A program made the position numbers and the translations under genes. DNA of 15,427 nucleotides from an uncultured Brachyspira sp. (GTDB lineage: Bacteria > Spirochaetota > Brachyspiria > Brachyspirales > Brachyspiraceae): contig CAKVCJ010000016.1 in the NCBI GenBank assembly GCA_934725655.1, positions 1-15,427 on the forward strand. The letters are read 5' to 3'. Positions 8,285 through 15,357 of this stretch are shown here, one piece after another (position 1 is the first letter of the stretch; each line of letters begins with the position of its first letter). The notes under the pieces were generated by a model. It was not told where the DNA came from. It saw only the letters and a list, made by a program, of their open reading frames with translations, and did not search any database.

Positions 8285-8334
8285 AAAATAAATATTTATA
8301 AAAATAATTTTTTCTTATTCACAGATTTTTAGGT

Positions 8335-9522
8335 TTAAGCATTTTTCTTTTGTTTTGATAATAAATCAAATGTAACAGCACCTAATAATACTAAACCTTT
8401 AACTATCTTTTGTATATCTGTAGATAATCCAACAAGCGACATACCATTATTCAATATACCCATAGTAAAAGCACCAACCACCGCACCAATAATAGTACCA
8501 ACACCGCCTGATGTTGCAGCACCTCCTATATAACATGCAGCTATAGCATCCATTTCAAAACCATCTCCAGCCTTAGGTGTAGCAGAGGCATTTCTTGCTG
8601 ATAATACTATTCCTGCCACAGCAGATAAAAGTCCCATATTAGCATATACCCAGAAAAATACTAATTTAGTGTTAATACCTGATAATCTTGCCGCCTTAGC
8701 ATTTCCTCCTAAAGCATATATCTGCCTTCCAGCTATTGTTTTTGTTGTAATAAAATGATATATAGCAATAAGCACTGACATCAATATCAATACAACAGGT
8801 ATACCATTATATCTGGCTAATTTATATAAAAAGAACCATAATATAGCTAATATTACAAAAAGCACTATTGCCTGCTGCCATTTTACAATAGTAGGAAAAC
8901 CATATTTAGCCCTTTCTCTGTCTTTCTTTATTGCTGATAATATTATAAATATAGTTATTATTAAAGCGATGATAATAGGAACCAAATCTAATTTTATTGC
9001 TCCTAATGAGATTTCTATATTAGGTAAAAATCCAATAGCCAAAAAAGTATAATCTTTAGGCAAAGGACCTTTAGTTTGAGCCTGAAGCATAGTGTATGTT
9101 AAACCTCTTCCCATTAACATAGTAGCTAAAGTTACAATAAAAGGCGGTATTGATAAAACAGAAACAAAAAATCCTACTATAACCCCAGATAAAGTACCTA
9201 TAACTATAGCCGCTAAAAAAGCAACAGGCGTAGGCATACCTAAATCAACAACAAATATCGCACTCGTAGCACCGCAAAGCGCAACTATAGAACCAACACC
9301 TAAATCTATATTACCAGTCAATACGCATAATAACATACCTATAGATAATATAACTATATATCCATTTTGCATTATTAAATTATTTATATTCGTAGGAGAA
9401 GCATTTTTACCCCCCGTAAGAACATAGAAAAGAAAAAATATGGCTATTAAAGCTATTATCATACCATATTGTTTTATATCTATATTAATATATTTGTTAG
9501 TATTAGAGTTCGTTTTATCCAT
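8335..9522 (-). CDS. mmsB: Multiple-monosaccharide ABC transporter permease (MmsB/GguB type)
   Basis: This is the membrane subunit of the ChvE-type importer. At 395 residues it has the length of MmsB, GguB and XylH, longer than ordinary CUT2 permeases because of an extra central segment (about 180-255, two helices with a basic loop IKKDRERAKYG at 198-208). The hallmark is GMLLCVLTGNIDLGVGSIVA (62-81), then SIPPFIVTLATMLMGRGLTY (124-143), the coupling segment YALGGNAKAARLSGINT (269-285) and GGAATSGGVGTIIGAVVG (333-350). A single permease gene implies a homodimer. GGAGGA lies 7 bases before the ATG, and the gene follows mmsA by 34 bases. No convincing terminator lies between it and the next promoter, so read-through into ytfQ is possible. 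XylH is the alternative name, but the ChvE-like partner favours MmsB. Confidence 0.92.
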   Translation of the reverse strand: MDKTNSNTNKYINIDIKQYGMIIALIAIFFLFYVLTGGKNASPTNINNLIMQNGYIVILSIGMLLCVLTGNIDLGVGSIVALCGATSAIFVVDLGMPTPVAFLAAIVIGTLSGVIVGFFVSVLSIPPFIVTLATMLMGRGLTYTMLQAQTKGPLPKDYTFLAIGFLPNIEISLGAIKLDLVPIIIALIITIFIILSAIKKDRERAKYGFPTIVKWQQAIVLFVILAILWFFLYKLARYNGIPVVLILMSVLIAIYHFITTKTIAGRQIYALGGNAKAARLSGINTKLVFFWVYANMGLLSAVAGIVLSARNASATPKAGDGFEMDAIAACYIGGAATSGGVGTIIGAVVGAFTMGILNNGMSLVGLSTDIQKIVKGLVLLGAVTFDLLSKQKKNA

Positions 9523-9556
9523 AAATATCCTCCATTTATTATTTTAACTTTCTTAA

Positions 9557-11086
9557 TTAACTATCTTGAATAATACATTTCATTATATTTACTTGATTTA
9601 TATCTTCTTTTAATTCACCCACTATTTTACCTTCGTTTAACACATAAACCCTATCTGACATTCCAATAACTTCTGGCAACTCTGAAGAGATTATGATTAC
9701 AGCCTTACCCATTTTTACTAAATCATTAATAATACAATATATTTCATATTTAGCCCCAACATCTATACCGCGTGTAGGCTCATCCAATATAAGAACATCA
9801 GGATTAGAAAGCATCCATTTTGCTAAAACAACCTTTTGCTGATTTCCTCCTGATAAAGAACCAACAACCTGATTGATTGAATTAGATTTTAAATTTAATA
9901 AATTCTTATATTCATGGGATCTTAATATTTCCTCATTATCATTGACAACCCCAAACTTAGAAAAAGTATTCCTAAGACTAGCCATAGTCATATTATGCTT
10001 TATATCATCTATAAGAACCAAACCATAAGTCTTTCTATCTTCTGAAGTATAAGCTATTTTATTGTCTATAGCCTCCTTAACACTTTTTATAAAAACCTCT
10101 TTTTCATGTATCTTCATGTTGCCGCTAATACGATCCCCATAAGTTCTTCCAAAAATACTCATAGCAAGCTCAGTTCTGCCGCTGCCCATTAAACCTGCTA
10201 TGCCAACTACTTCTCCAGCCCTAACATTTAAAGATATATCCTTTAAAACATGTTTACTGCCTTTAAATACATTCCAATTATTTATCTCAAATATTACTTT
10301 TCCTATTTGAGGATTTTCTCTTTTCGGATACCTATTTGTTAACTCTCTTCCAACCATTCCTTTTATTATAGTATCCTCATCAAAATTATCCTTACCCTTA
10401 TGCAATGTTTGTATGCTCTGACCATCTCTAATAATAGTAATTGAATCTGCTATATAACTTATTTCATTTAATTTATGAGATATAATGATACAAGTAATAC
10501 CTTCATTTTTAAGCTGTTTGATAATTTCTAATAGATTCATACTTTCTTTATCATTAAGAGATGCTGTAGGCTCATCTAATATTAAAAGTTCTACTTTTTT
10601 TGCTAAAGCTTTAGATATTTCAACTAATTGCTGTTTGCCGACACCTATAGTATAAATAGGGTCCATTACATTTTCATTTTCTAAGCCAACAACTTTAAGC
10701 ATTTCAATAGCTTTTTCTCTAGTCTTATTCCAATCAATAACACCCTTAAAAGAAATTTGTTCATTTCCTAAAAATATATTTTCAGCTATTGATAGATAAG
10801 GAATCAATGCAAGTTCCTGCTGTATTATTACTATACCCTTATGCTCACTGTCTCTAATATTTTTGAATTTACATTCCTCTCCATTATAGTATATCTTTCC
10901 TGTATAACTGCCATGAGGGTAAACTCCAGAGAGAACATTCATAAGTGTTGATTTACCAGCCCCATTTTCTCCGCATAAAGCATGTATTTCACCCTTTTTT
11001 ACTTTTAAGTTAACATTATTAAGTGCTTTTACAGATGAAAATTCTTTAGTAATATTTTCCATCTCTAGAATATAATTATCATCCAT
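9557..11086 (-). CDS. mmsA: Multiple-monosaccharide ABC transporter ATP-binding protein (MmsA/GguA type)
   Basis: This is a cytoplasmic double ATPase of 509 residues that energises MmsB. The first domain has Walker [10 protein letters not shown] (39-47), the subfamily motif [13 protein letters not shown] (53-65) shared by GguA, MmsA and XylG, a degenerate signature IGVGKQQ (147-153) and Walker [10 protein letters not shown] (167-175). The second has the relaxed P-loop GLMGSGRTE (298-306), SEDRK (348-352), signature LSGGNQQK (411-418) and Walker B VLILDEPT (431-438), then RGIDVGAK. The start is clear: AGGAGGA about 7 bases before the ATG. It lies 31 bases after the chvE-like gene and 34 before mmsB, in the standard binding protein-ATPase-permease order. 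It is clearly diverged from the YtfR-like protein in this window, so the two transporters are not a recent whole-operon duplication. Confidence 0.94.
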   Translation of the reverse strand: MDDNYILEMENITKEFSSVKALNNVNLKVKKGEIHALCGENGAGKSTLMNVLSGVYPHGSYTGKIYYNGEECKFKNIRDSEHKGIVIIQQELALIPYLSIAENIFLGNEQISFKGVIDWNKTREKAIEMLKVVGLENENVMDPIYTIGVGKQQLVEISKALAKKVELLILDEPTASLNDKESMNLLEIIKQLKNEGITCIIISHKLNEISYIADSITIIRDGQSIQTLHKGKDNFDEDTIIKGMVGRELTNRYPKRENPQIGKVIFEINNWNVFKGSKHVLKDISLNVRAGEVVGIAGLMGSGRTELAMSIFGRTYGDRISGNMKIHEKEVFIKSVKEAIDNKIAYTSEDRKTYGLVLIDDIKHNMTMASLRNTFSKFGVVNDNEEILRSHEYKNLLNLKSNSINQVVGSLSGGNQQKVVLAKWMLSNPDVLILDEPTRGIDVGAKYEIYCIINDLVKMGKAVIIISSELPEVIGMSDRVYVLNEGKIVGELKEDINQVNIMKCIIQDS

Positions 11087-11117
11087 ATGAATGTCCTCCT
11101 TTAATCAATTAAGAATA

Positions 11118-12200
11118 TTAATTAATTTGAAGTTGTTCTTTTGTATAATATCCGCTATCAACTATTACTGTCTGATAATTATCTTTATCAACAGCAATAG
11201 GTTCGCATAAATAAGTAGGTACTACTTTTACATTATTATTATATTGAGTAGTATCATTTATTTCTGGTTCTCCGCCTTTCAATACAGCATCTGCCATACT
11301 AGCACATTTCTCAGCCAATATTCTTGTATCTTTAAATATAGTCATAGTTTGATGTCCTGAAATAATATTCTTTATAGCCATCAAATCTGCATCCTGTCCT
11401 GTTATTATTGGCCAGTCTTTGCCAACCTGATAACCAGAAGCCTCTAAAGCAGAACGAATACCATAAGCAAAACCATCAAAAGCACTGCAAGCTATATCTA
11501 ATTTTTGATTGTTATAGTAGCCAGAAAGATAGTTTTCTGCCCATTGCTGTGCTGTTTCTTGAGACCATCTTAATATACAAGTATCTTGGAAGCTTGTTCT
11601 TTTAGTTTTACAAACTAATACACCATTATCAAGATATGGCTGTAAAACTTCCATTATACCATTGTATAAGAAAAGAGCATTGTTATCATCCGGTGAACCC
11701 ATAAAGAATTCTATAGTATAACTTCTATTTTCTTGTTTAGCTGTTTCTAAATTTTTTGCTTTTACTATATACTCAGCTATTTTAGTTCCTACACCTTTAT
11801 TATCAAATGTAGCATAATATGAAACTGAATCTGTATCCATTAATAATCTATCATAAGCTATTACTGGTATACCATTATTTTTTGCCTGATCCAAAACATT
11901 TACTAATGCTTGAGAATCTACTGAAGCTACTACTAAGCAATTTACTCCCTTAGCTATGAAATTTTCTATTTGTGATACTTGTGTTTGAACATCATCTTCT
12001 GCAAATTGAATATCTACAGCATAACCTAATTTCTCTAAATTAGCTTTCATATTAGCAGCATCATTTATCCATCTTTCTGATGATTGTGTAGGCATAGCAA
12101 CACCTACTAAAAGTTTATCGCCGCTGCTTTCATTTCCTCCAGAACAAGAAATTATAAAGAATACGAAAGAACAAAGAATAATAGATAATTTTTTTATCAT
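11118..12200 (-). CDS. chvE: Multiple-sugar-binding lipoprotein, ChvE type
   Basis: This binding lipoprotein delivers monosaccharides to MmsA/MmsB. The signal peptide ends in lipobox IIS-C19. The mature protein has ChvE-type motifs throughout: VGVAMPTQSSERWINDAANM (32-51), AYDRLL and VSYYATFDN (115-134), GSPDDNNALFLYNGIM (168-183), TGQDADLMAIKNIISGHQ (267-284), TIFKDTR (287-293) and NDTTQYNNNVKVVPTYL (315-331). Agrobacterium ChvE binds several aldoses including L-arabinose, D-xylose, D-glucose and D-galactose, so a broad pentose/hexose range is likely here. Length 360 is normal. It heads its operon, 119 bases after the regulator gene, with a promoter like that of ytfQ. The first 25 residues differ from the YtfQ-like protein at only two positions (V13/M13 and E24/Q24), which is odd because the mature parts belong to different subfamilies. 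Confidence 0.93.
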   Translation of the reverse strand: MIKKLSIILCSFVFFIISCSGGNESSGDKLLVGVAMPTQSSERWINDAANMKANLEKLGYAVDIQFAEDDVQTQVSQIENFIAKGVNCLVVASVDSQALVNVLDQAKNNGIPVIAYDRLLMDTDSVSYYATFDNKGVGTKIAEYIVKAKNLETAKQENRSYTIEFFMGSPDDNNALFLYNGIMEVLQPYLDNGVLVCKTKRTSFQDTCILRWSQETAQQWAENYLSGYYNNQKLDIACSAFDGFAYGIRSALEASGYQVGKDWPIITGQDADLMAIKNIISGHQTMTIFKDTRILAEKCASMADAVLKGGEPEINDTTQYNNNVKVVPTYLCEPIAVDKDNYQTVIVDSGYYTKEQLQIN

Positions 12201-12232
12201 ATTAAGCCCCCAAAGTATTTATTTATATTTAA

Positions 12233-12300
12233 ATTATATGAAAAACATCATACTTATATACTATAATTATTACTTTTATACTACAAATTTGATTTATTTA
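12233..12300 (-). promoter_or_regulatory. Promoter and candidate AraC-type operator of the chvE-mmsA-mmsB operon
   Basis: On the minus strand, TATAAT is at 12238-12233, 32 bases before the ATG. TAGTATA occurs at 12283-12277 and 12263-12257, a 20-bp period, and the conserved TAAATAAATCA at 12300-12290. The 18-base stretch between the proximal repeat and TATAAT matches the ytfQ copy at only about 10 of 18 positions but has exactly the same length. This suggests that spacing, not sequence, is selected. No TTGACA-like -35 is present, in keeping with activator dependence. The adjacent AraC-family gene is the obvious candidate regulator. Confidence 0.65.
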
Positions 12301-12319
12301 TATCTATTTTTTATAATAA

Positions 12320-13489
12320 TTAATTGTGTTTTTTTATAGCATATTCATCTCTAAACTTCTTCGGCGTAGTACCTGTCCATTTTTTAAATATTTTTATATA
12401 GTGACTTTGAGAATAAAAAGAAAAATATTGTGCTATTTCACCAAATGAATATTTATAATAAATCAGCATGTTTTTTGAAAATTGTATCTTCTCCCGCTGT
12501 ATATAATCCTTTATTGTTATTCCTTCTTGTTTGCTGAATACCCTTGAAAGATACTCTGAATTAGTGTAAAGCTTTTTAGCTATATCTTTTACAACTATTT
12601 TCTTATTAATATTTTTTATTATTATTTCCTTACATTGATTTATTAAATAATTTTTATTGTCTATATATTCATTATTTTTTTCATTATGTACAAATTGAGC
12701 AAAATAGAACTGCGCTTCTTTTTCTATAGACTGTATATGCTCTATTTTATCAGTATCTTCTAATCGCCTAACGAAATTATCGCAAATAGAAAAAGCTATC
12801 TCGGATGAAATACCTCCTTCTATAGCAGCTCGGCTCGATAAGCATATATGACATATAGCAACATTCTTACAAGAACGTATCTTATCTTTAGCCATTACAC
12901 CATATTGCCCTATAAACTTCTCATCTAAACTCTGTTTTAAATTATTCAAATCCCCATTTCTAATGCTTTCTAATATACGCAATTCCCTATCATAAGGGTT
13001 ATGAAAAGTATTATTTGAATAAGTATTTATATAGGTATCTGTAATTTCTTTATTTATTTTATGTAATAACTCTTCATTAATAAAATTTTTTATAAGCATT
13101 TCATCATAAGATATTTCAGTATTATTATATAAATTATGAATAAATAATATCTCCTCACAAAAGATATCTAATGGTATTTCAAATATATTATCATATTTTT
13201 TATTTAAATTTTTATAAGTTTTGTCTAAACAATTTGGGCCTATAATGATTTTCTTATCAATGAGATAAATACAGCAATAGACTATATTATCTTTATCAAT
13301 ATTTAAAATAGGATAGTTTTTATTTGCATTATTAAGCAAAAAGTTTTTTAAATTTTCATCAAGCAAATCTTCTATACAAGATTTAATACCTATAATTTTT
13401 TCTAATGTATTGGATAAATCAAAAATTCTAACTGGAGATTGAATAATTTTTAAAATATGATTACATATATATTCTATACTATTATTCAT
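12320..13489 (-). CDS. AraC-family transcriptional regulator (non-cupin sensor domain)
   Basis: This is a 389-residue DNA-binding regulator. The C-terminal AraC domain spans about 281-384 and has two helix-turn-helix units: VVKDIAKKLYTNSEYLSRVF (299-318) and SFGEIAQYFSFYSQSHYIKI (348-367), ending in GTTPKKFRDEY (373-383). Residues 1-280 do not show the sugar-binding cupin of E. coli AraC. The stretch from about 163 to 267 (HNPYDRELRILESIRNGDL, IRSCKNVAICHICLSSRAAI, GISSEIAFSICDNFVRRLE) resembles the sensor region of Firmicute YSIRK-type and related AraC regulators, from memory of that family. It lies just upstream of two operons with paired TAGTATA repeats, so it is the likely pentose regulator. 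The ligand is unknown. No Shine-Dalgarno precedes the ATG, and its -10 box is only 10 bases away, which suggests a leaderless message. Confidence 0.85.
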   Translation of the reverse strand: MNNSIEYICNHILKIIQSPVRIFDLSNTLEKIIGIKSCIEDLLDENLKNFLLNNANKNYPILNIDKDNIVYCCIYLIDKKIIIGPNCLDKTYKNLNKKYDNIFEIPLDIFCEEILFIHNLYNNTEISYDEMLIKNFINEELLHKINKEITDTYINTYSNNTFHNPYDRELRILESIRNGDLNNLKQSLDEKFIGQYGVMAKDKIRSCKNVAICHICLSSRAAIEGGISSEIAFSICDNFVRRLEDTDKIEHIQSIEKEAQFYFAQFVHNEKNNEYIDNKNYLINQCKEIIIKNINKKIVVKDIAKKLYTNSEYLSRVFSKQEGITIKDYIQREKIQFSKNMLIYYKYSFGEIAQYFSFYSQSHYIKIFKKWTGTTPKKFRDEYAIKKHN

Positions 13490-13499
13490 AACTAATATT

Positions 13500-13527
13500 A
13501 GTATATAAATTTTTCAAATATATTCAA
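13500..13527 (-). promoter_or_regulatory. Putative promoter of the AraC-family regulator gene
   Basis: On the minus strand, TTGAAT (13527-13522) and TATACT (13505-13500) are separated by 16 bases, a fair sigma-70-type match. Only 10 bases separate TATACT from the ATG at 13489, so transcription would start within a few bases of the start codon. A perfect 12-bp palindrome, ACTAATATTAGT (13491-13502), overlaps the -10 end. Confidence 0.5.
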
Positions 13528-13571
13528 GTAATTAAGCAATAATTATTTTTACATAATAAATTATTTTTATA

Positions 13572-14765
13572 TTATTTTTCTTTTGCTTCCCAAATTATAT
13601 TTTTAAATCTAATAGGGTCTGTATCGCCTTCCGTACTAAATAGTAATACTTTAGCATTAACATCAAGTTTTAATTTTTTTCTTAATTCAACATATTCATC
13701 ATTAAGCATTATAGTAGCCAAAACTCCAAAAGCAGCAGCACCAGATTCTCCCGATATTATTTGTAAATCGCCTTTTAAAGGAGCAGCTAACATCCTCATA
13801 CCCCTCGCAGCAACTATATCTTTAGCCGCTATGAAATAATCAGCATGATTTTTAAGTATATCCCAAGCAATACTGCTTCCCTCTCCGCAAGCAAGCCCCG
13901 CCATAATAGTATCCAAATCACCCTCTACTTTTACCATTTTCCCATCGCCTGCCAAAGCACTCTTATAAAAACAAGCAGCTTTCAACGCCTCTACTACTAT
14001 CATTATAGGAGGATTATCTTTATATTTATTTGAATAATATCCAATAATAGCACCAGCCAAAGAACCAACCCCAGCCTGTATAAATATATGCGTAGGCCTC
14101 TCTCCAAATTGCTCATCTGCCTCCAATGCCATAGTTCCATAGCCTTGCATAATCCAAGAAGGTATCTCCTCATAGCCTTCCCAAGCAGTATCTTGTACAA
14201 CTACACTATTTTTAACTTCAGAAGCAGCCTTAGCCGCCATTCTAACACATTCATCATAATTGCACTCTTCTATAGTAGCTAAAGCCCCTTCAGATTGTAT
14301 ATTTTTTAATCTTGTCTCTGTTGTACCTTTAGGCATAAAAATCACCGATTTCTGCCCCAATTTGTTGGCTGCCCAAGCAATGCCTCGTCCATGATTGCCG
14401 TCTGTTGCTGTAAAAAATGCAGCCTGTCCAAATTCTTCTTTTAATTTTTTTGAAATGAGTACTTCATAAGGTAACTCGCTTAAATCTTTTCCTATTTTTT
14501 GTGATATATATTTAGCAATAGAATAGGAACCGCCTAATACTTTAAATGAATTAAGAGAAAATCTATATGATTCATCTTTTACTTTTATGGCTCCCAAACC
14601 TAAATATTTTGACATTTCTTTTAATTCTATTAATGGTGTTTGAGTATATTGCGGAAAACTTTGATGAAATCTTCTTGCTCTGTTTACTTCTTCAATAGAC
14701 ATTATTTGTGATTTTTTATCATCAGTTTTAGGTAATTTGTTTTCTGCCCATTTTATATTGCTCAT
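13572..14765 (-). CDS. dpaL: 2,3-Diaminopropionate ammonia-lyase
   Basis: This PLP enzyme converts 2,3-diaminopropionate to pyruvate and two ammonia molecules in the cytoplasm. Its 397 residues match E. coli YgeX/DpaL (398). It is a fold type II PLP protein: the Schiff-base lysine is K75 in SLNSFKVLGGS, the acidic residues used for D- and L-isomer turnover are probably D122 (TATDGNHGRG) and D192 (VQDTAWEGY), and the phosphate-binding loop is QAGVGSLAGA (230-239). FHQSFPQYTQTPL near the N-terminus is also characteristic. GAGGA lies 5 bases before the ATG. It has its own upstream promoter and none of the purine- or amino-acid-catabolism partners found around E. coli ygeX, so its location beside sugar genes is probably coincidental. 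A threonine dehydratase-like enzyme is the less likely alternative. Confidence 0.93.
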   Translation of the reverse strand: MSNIKWAENKLPKTDDKKSQIMSIEEVNRARRFHQSFPQYTQTPLIELKEMSKYLGLGAIKVKDESYRFSLNSFKVLGGSYSIAKYISQKIGKDLSELPYEVLISKKLKEEFGQAAFFTATDGNHGRGIAWAANKLGQKSVIFMPKGTTETRLKNIQSEGALATIEECNYDECVRMAAKAASEVKNSVVVQDTAWEGYEEIPSWIMQGYGTMALEADEQFGERPTHIFIQAGVGSLAGAIIGYYSNKYKDNPPIMIVVEALKAACFYKSALAGDGKMVKVEGDLDTIMAGLACGEGSSIAWDILKNHADYFIAAKDIVAARGMRMLAAPLKGDLQIISGESGAAAFGVLATIMLNDEYVELRKKLKLDVNAKVLLFSTEGDTDPIRFKNIIWEAKEK

Positions 14766-14998
14766 TTATTTCCTCTTTTTTATTAAAAATATTTCTAAAC
14801 TAAATAATTATATCATAAATATTTCTTGAATCAGTTATTTGAGATACTCACTTCTCAACGTTTTCAATTACTTCTGCTTGTTTTAAAAAGTGCCATAATA
14901 TATACCCCCAATAATCTGCAAATCATAACTTAATAATATCTTTTTTACAATATCATAAACTCAATTATTAAATAATATATATATACTAAAATCATTAG
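14766..14998 (-). promoter_or_regulatory. dpaL: dpaL upstream region with an extended -10 promoter
   Basis: On the minus strand, TGATATAAT (14815-14807) is a full extended -10 element about 41 bases before the dpaL ATG; no good -35 box accompanies it. The leader includes GAGGA (14775-14771). A 6-bp inverted repeat TTGAGA/TCTCAA (14839-14844 and 14853-14858) lies just upstream and could be an operator, though it is short. Nothing else is recognisable in the stretch, and no gene is present. Confidence 0.45.
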
Positions 14999-15106
14999 AC
15001 TTGTTTCAAAATTAAATTAATAAATATCTATATTGTTTTTTGTATATTTTACTTGTTTCAAAACTTAACTAATAAATAGTTGTACTGTTTAATTTTTTAG
15101 TATTTT
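14999..15106. repeat. Imperfect tandem repeat, two units of 52 and 56 bp
   Basis: Unit 1 (14999-15050) and unit 2 (15051-15106) both begin ACTTGTTTCAAAA and are directly adjacent. Their first 40 bases match at about 33 positions, then diverge in T-rich tails. No coding potential is visible. Two units is too few for a CRISPR, and there is no spacer between them. Confidence 0.65.
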
Positions 15107-15118
15107 AAATTTATAATT

Positions 15119-15174
15119 GGGGCTTTGCCCCGAACCTCAGTTCTTTTATTGGTATAAAAGAACCAAAAGAACTG
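15119..15174. repeat. Modular intergenic hairpin repeat, copy 1
   Basis: The repeat consists of a GC hairpin GGGGC-TTT-GCCCC (15119-15131), then GTTCTTTT (15140-15147), which can pair either with AAAAGAAC at 15156-15163 or, as the longer CAGTTCTTTT (15138-15147), with AAAAGAACTG at 15165-15174. The two hairpins are mutually exclusive. A T run (15177-15182) follows the second, so it could act as a plus-strand terminator. The sequence recurs at 15358-15427. It looks like a dispersed Brachyspira-type intergenic element, from memory. Confidence 0.75.
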
Positions 15175-15255
15175 CATTTTTTAGCTAAAAATATTGGTAT
15201 TATTTTATATTAATACATATTCCAACATATAAAGTAAAAACGTTTGCATTTTTTG

Positions 15256-15281
15256 CAACTTTTTGCGGCGGGAAAAAGTTG
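15256..15281. repeat. Perfect 9-bp hairpin with G-rich loop
   Basis: CAACTTTTT (15256-15264) and AAAAAGTTG (15273-15281) are exact reverse complements around the loop GCGGCGGG, which is notable in an AT-rich region. It sits between the two copies of the modular repeat and is probably part of the same repeat family. Confidence 0.65.
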
Positions 15282-15357
15282 AATAAAAAAACTTATATAA
15301 AAAATATAGTTATTTCAGAATATACTGAAAATTTTAACTTTATTTATTTTAGTTATT

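Noticed and set aside
8285..8334. AT-only inverted repeats after mmsB as a terminator
   Set aside because: The stems contain no G-C pairs and are not distinguishable from background A/T runs.
14870..14896. TGGCAC on the minus strand upstream of dpaL, like a sigma-54 -24 element
   Set aside because: The required TTGC -12 element is absent at the correct spacing (A-rich sequence is found there instead).
14999..15106. CRISPR-like repeats
   Set aside because: There are only two imperfect, directly adjacent units, no unique spacers and no cas genes.
15178..15191. 14-bp palindrome TTTTTAGCTAAAAA as an operator
   Set aside because: It is low-complexity AT sequence, expected by chance at this base composition, with no adjacent promoter or gene.
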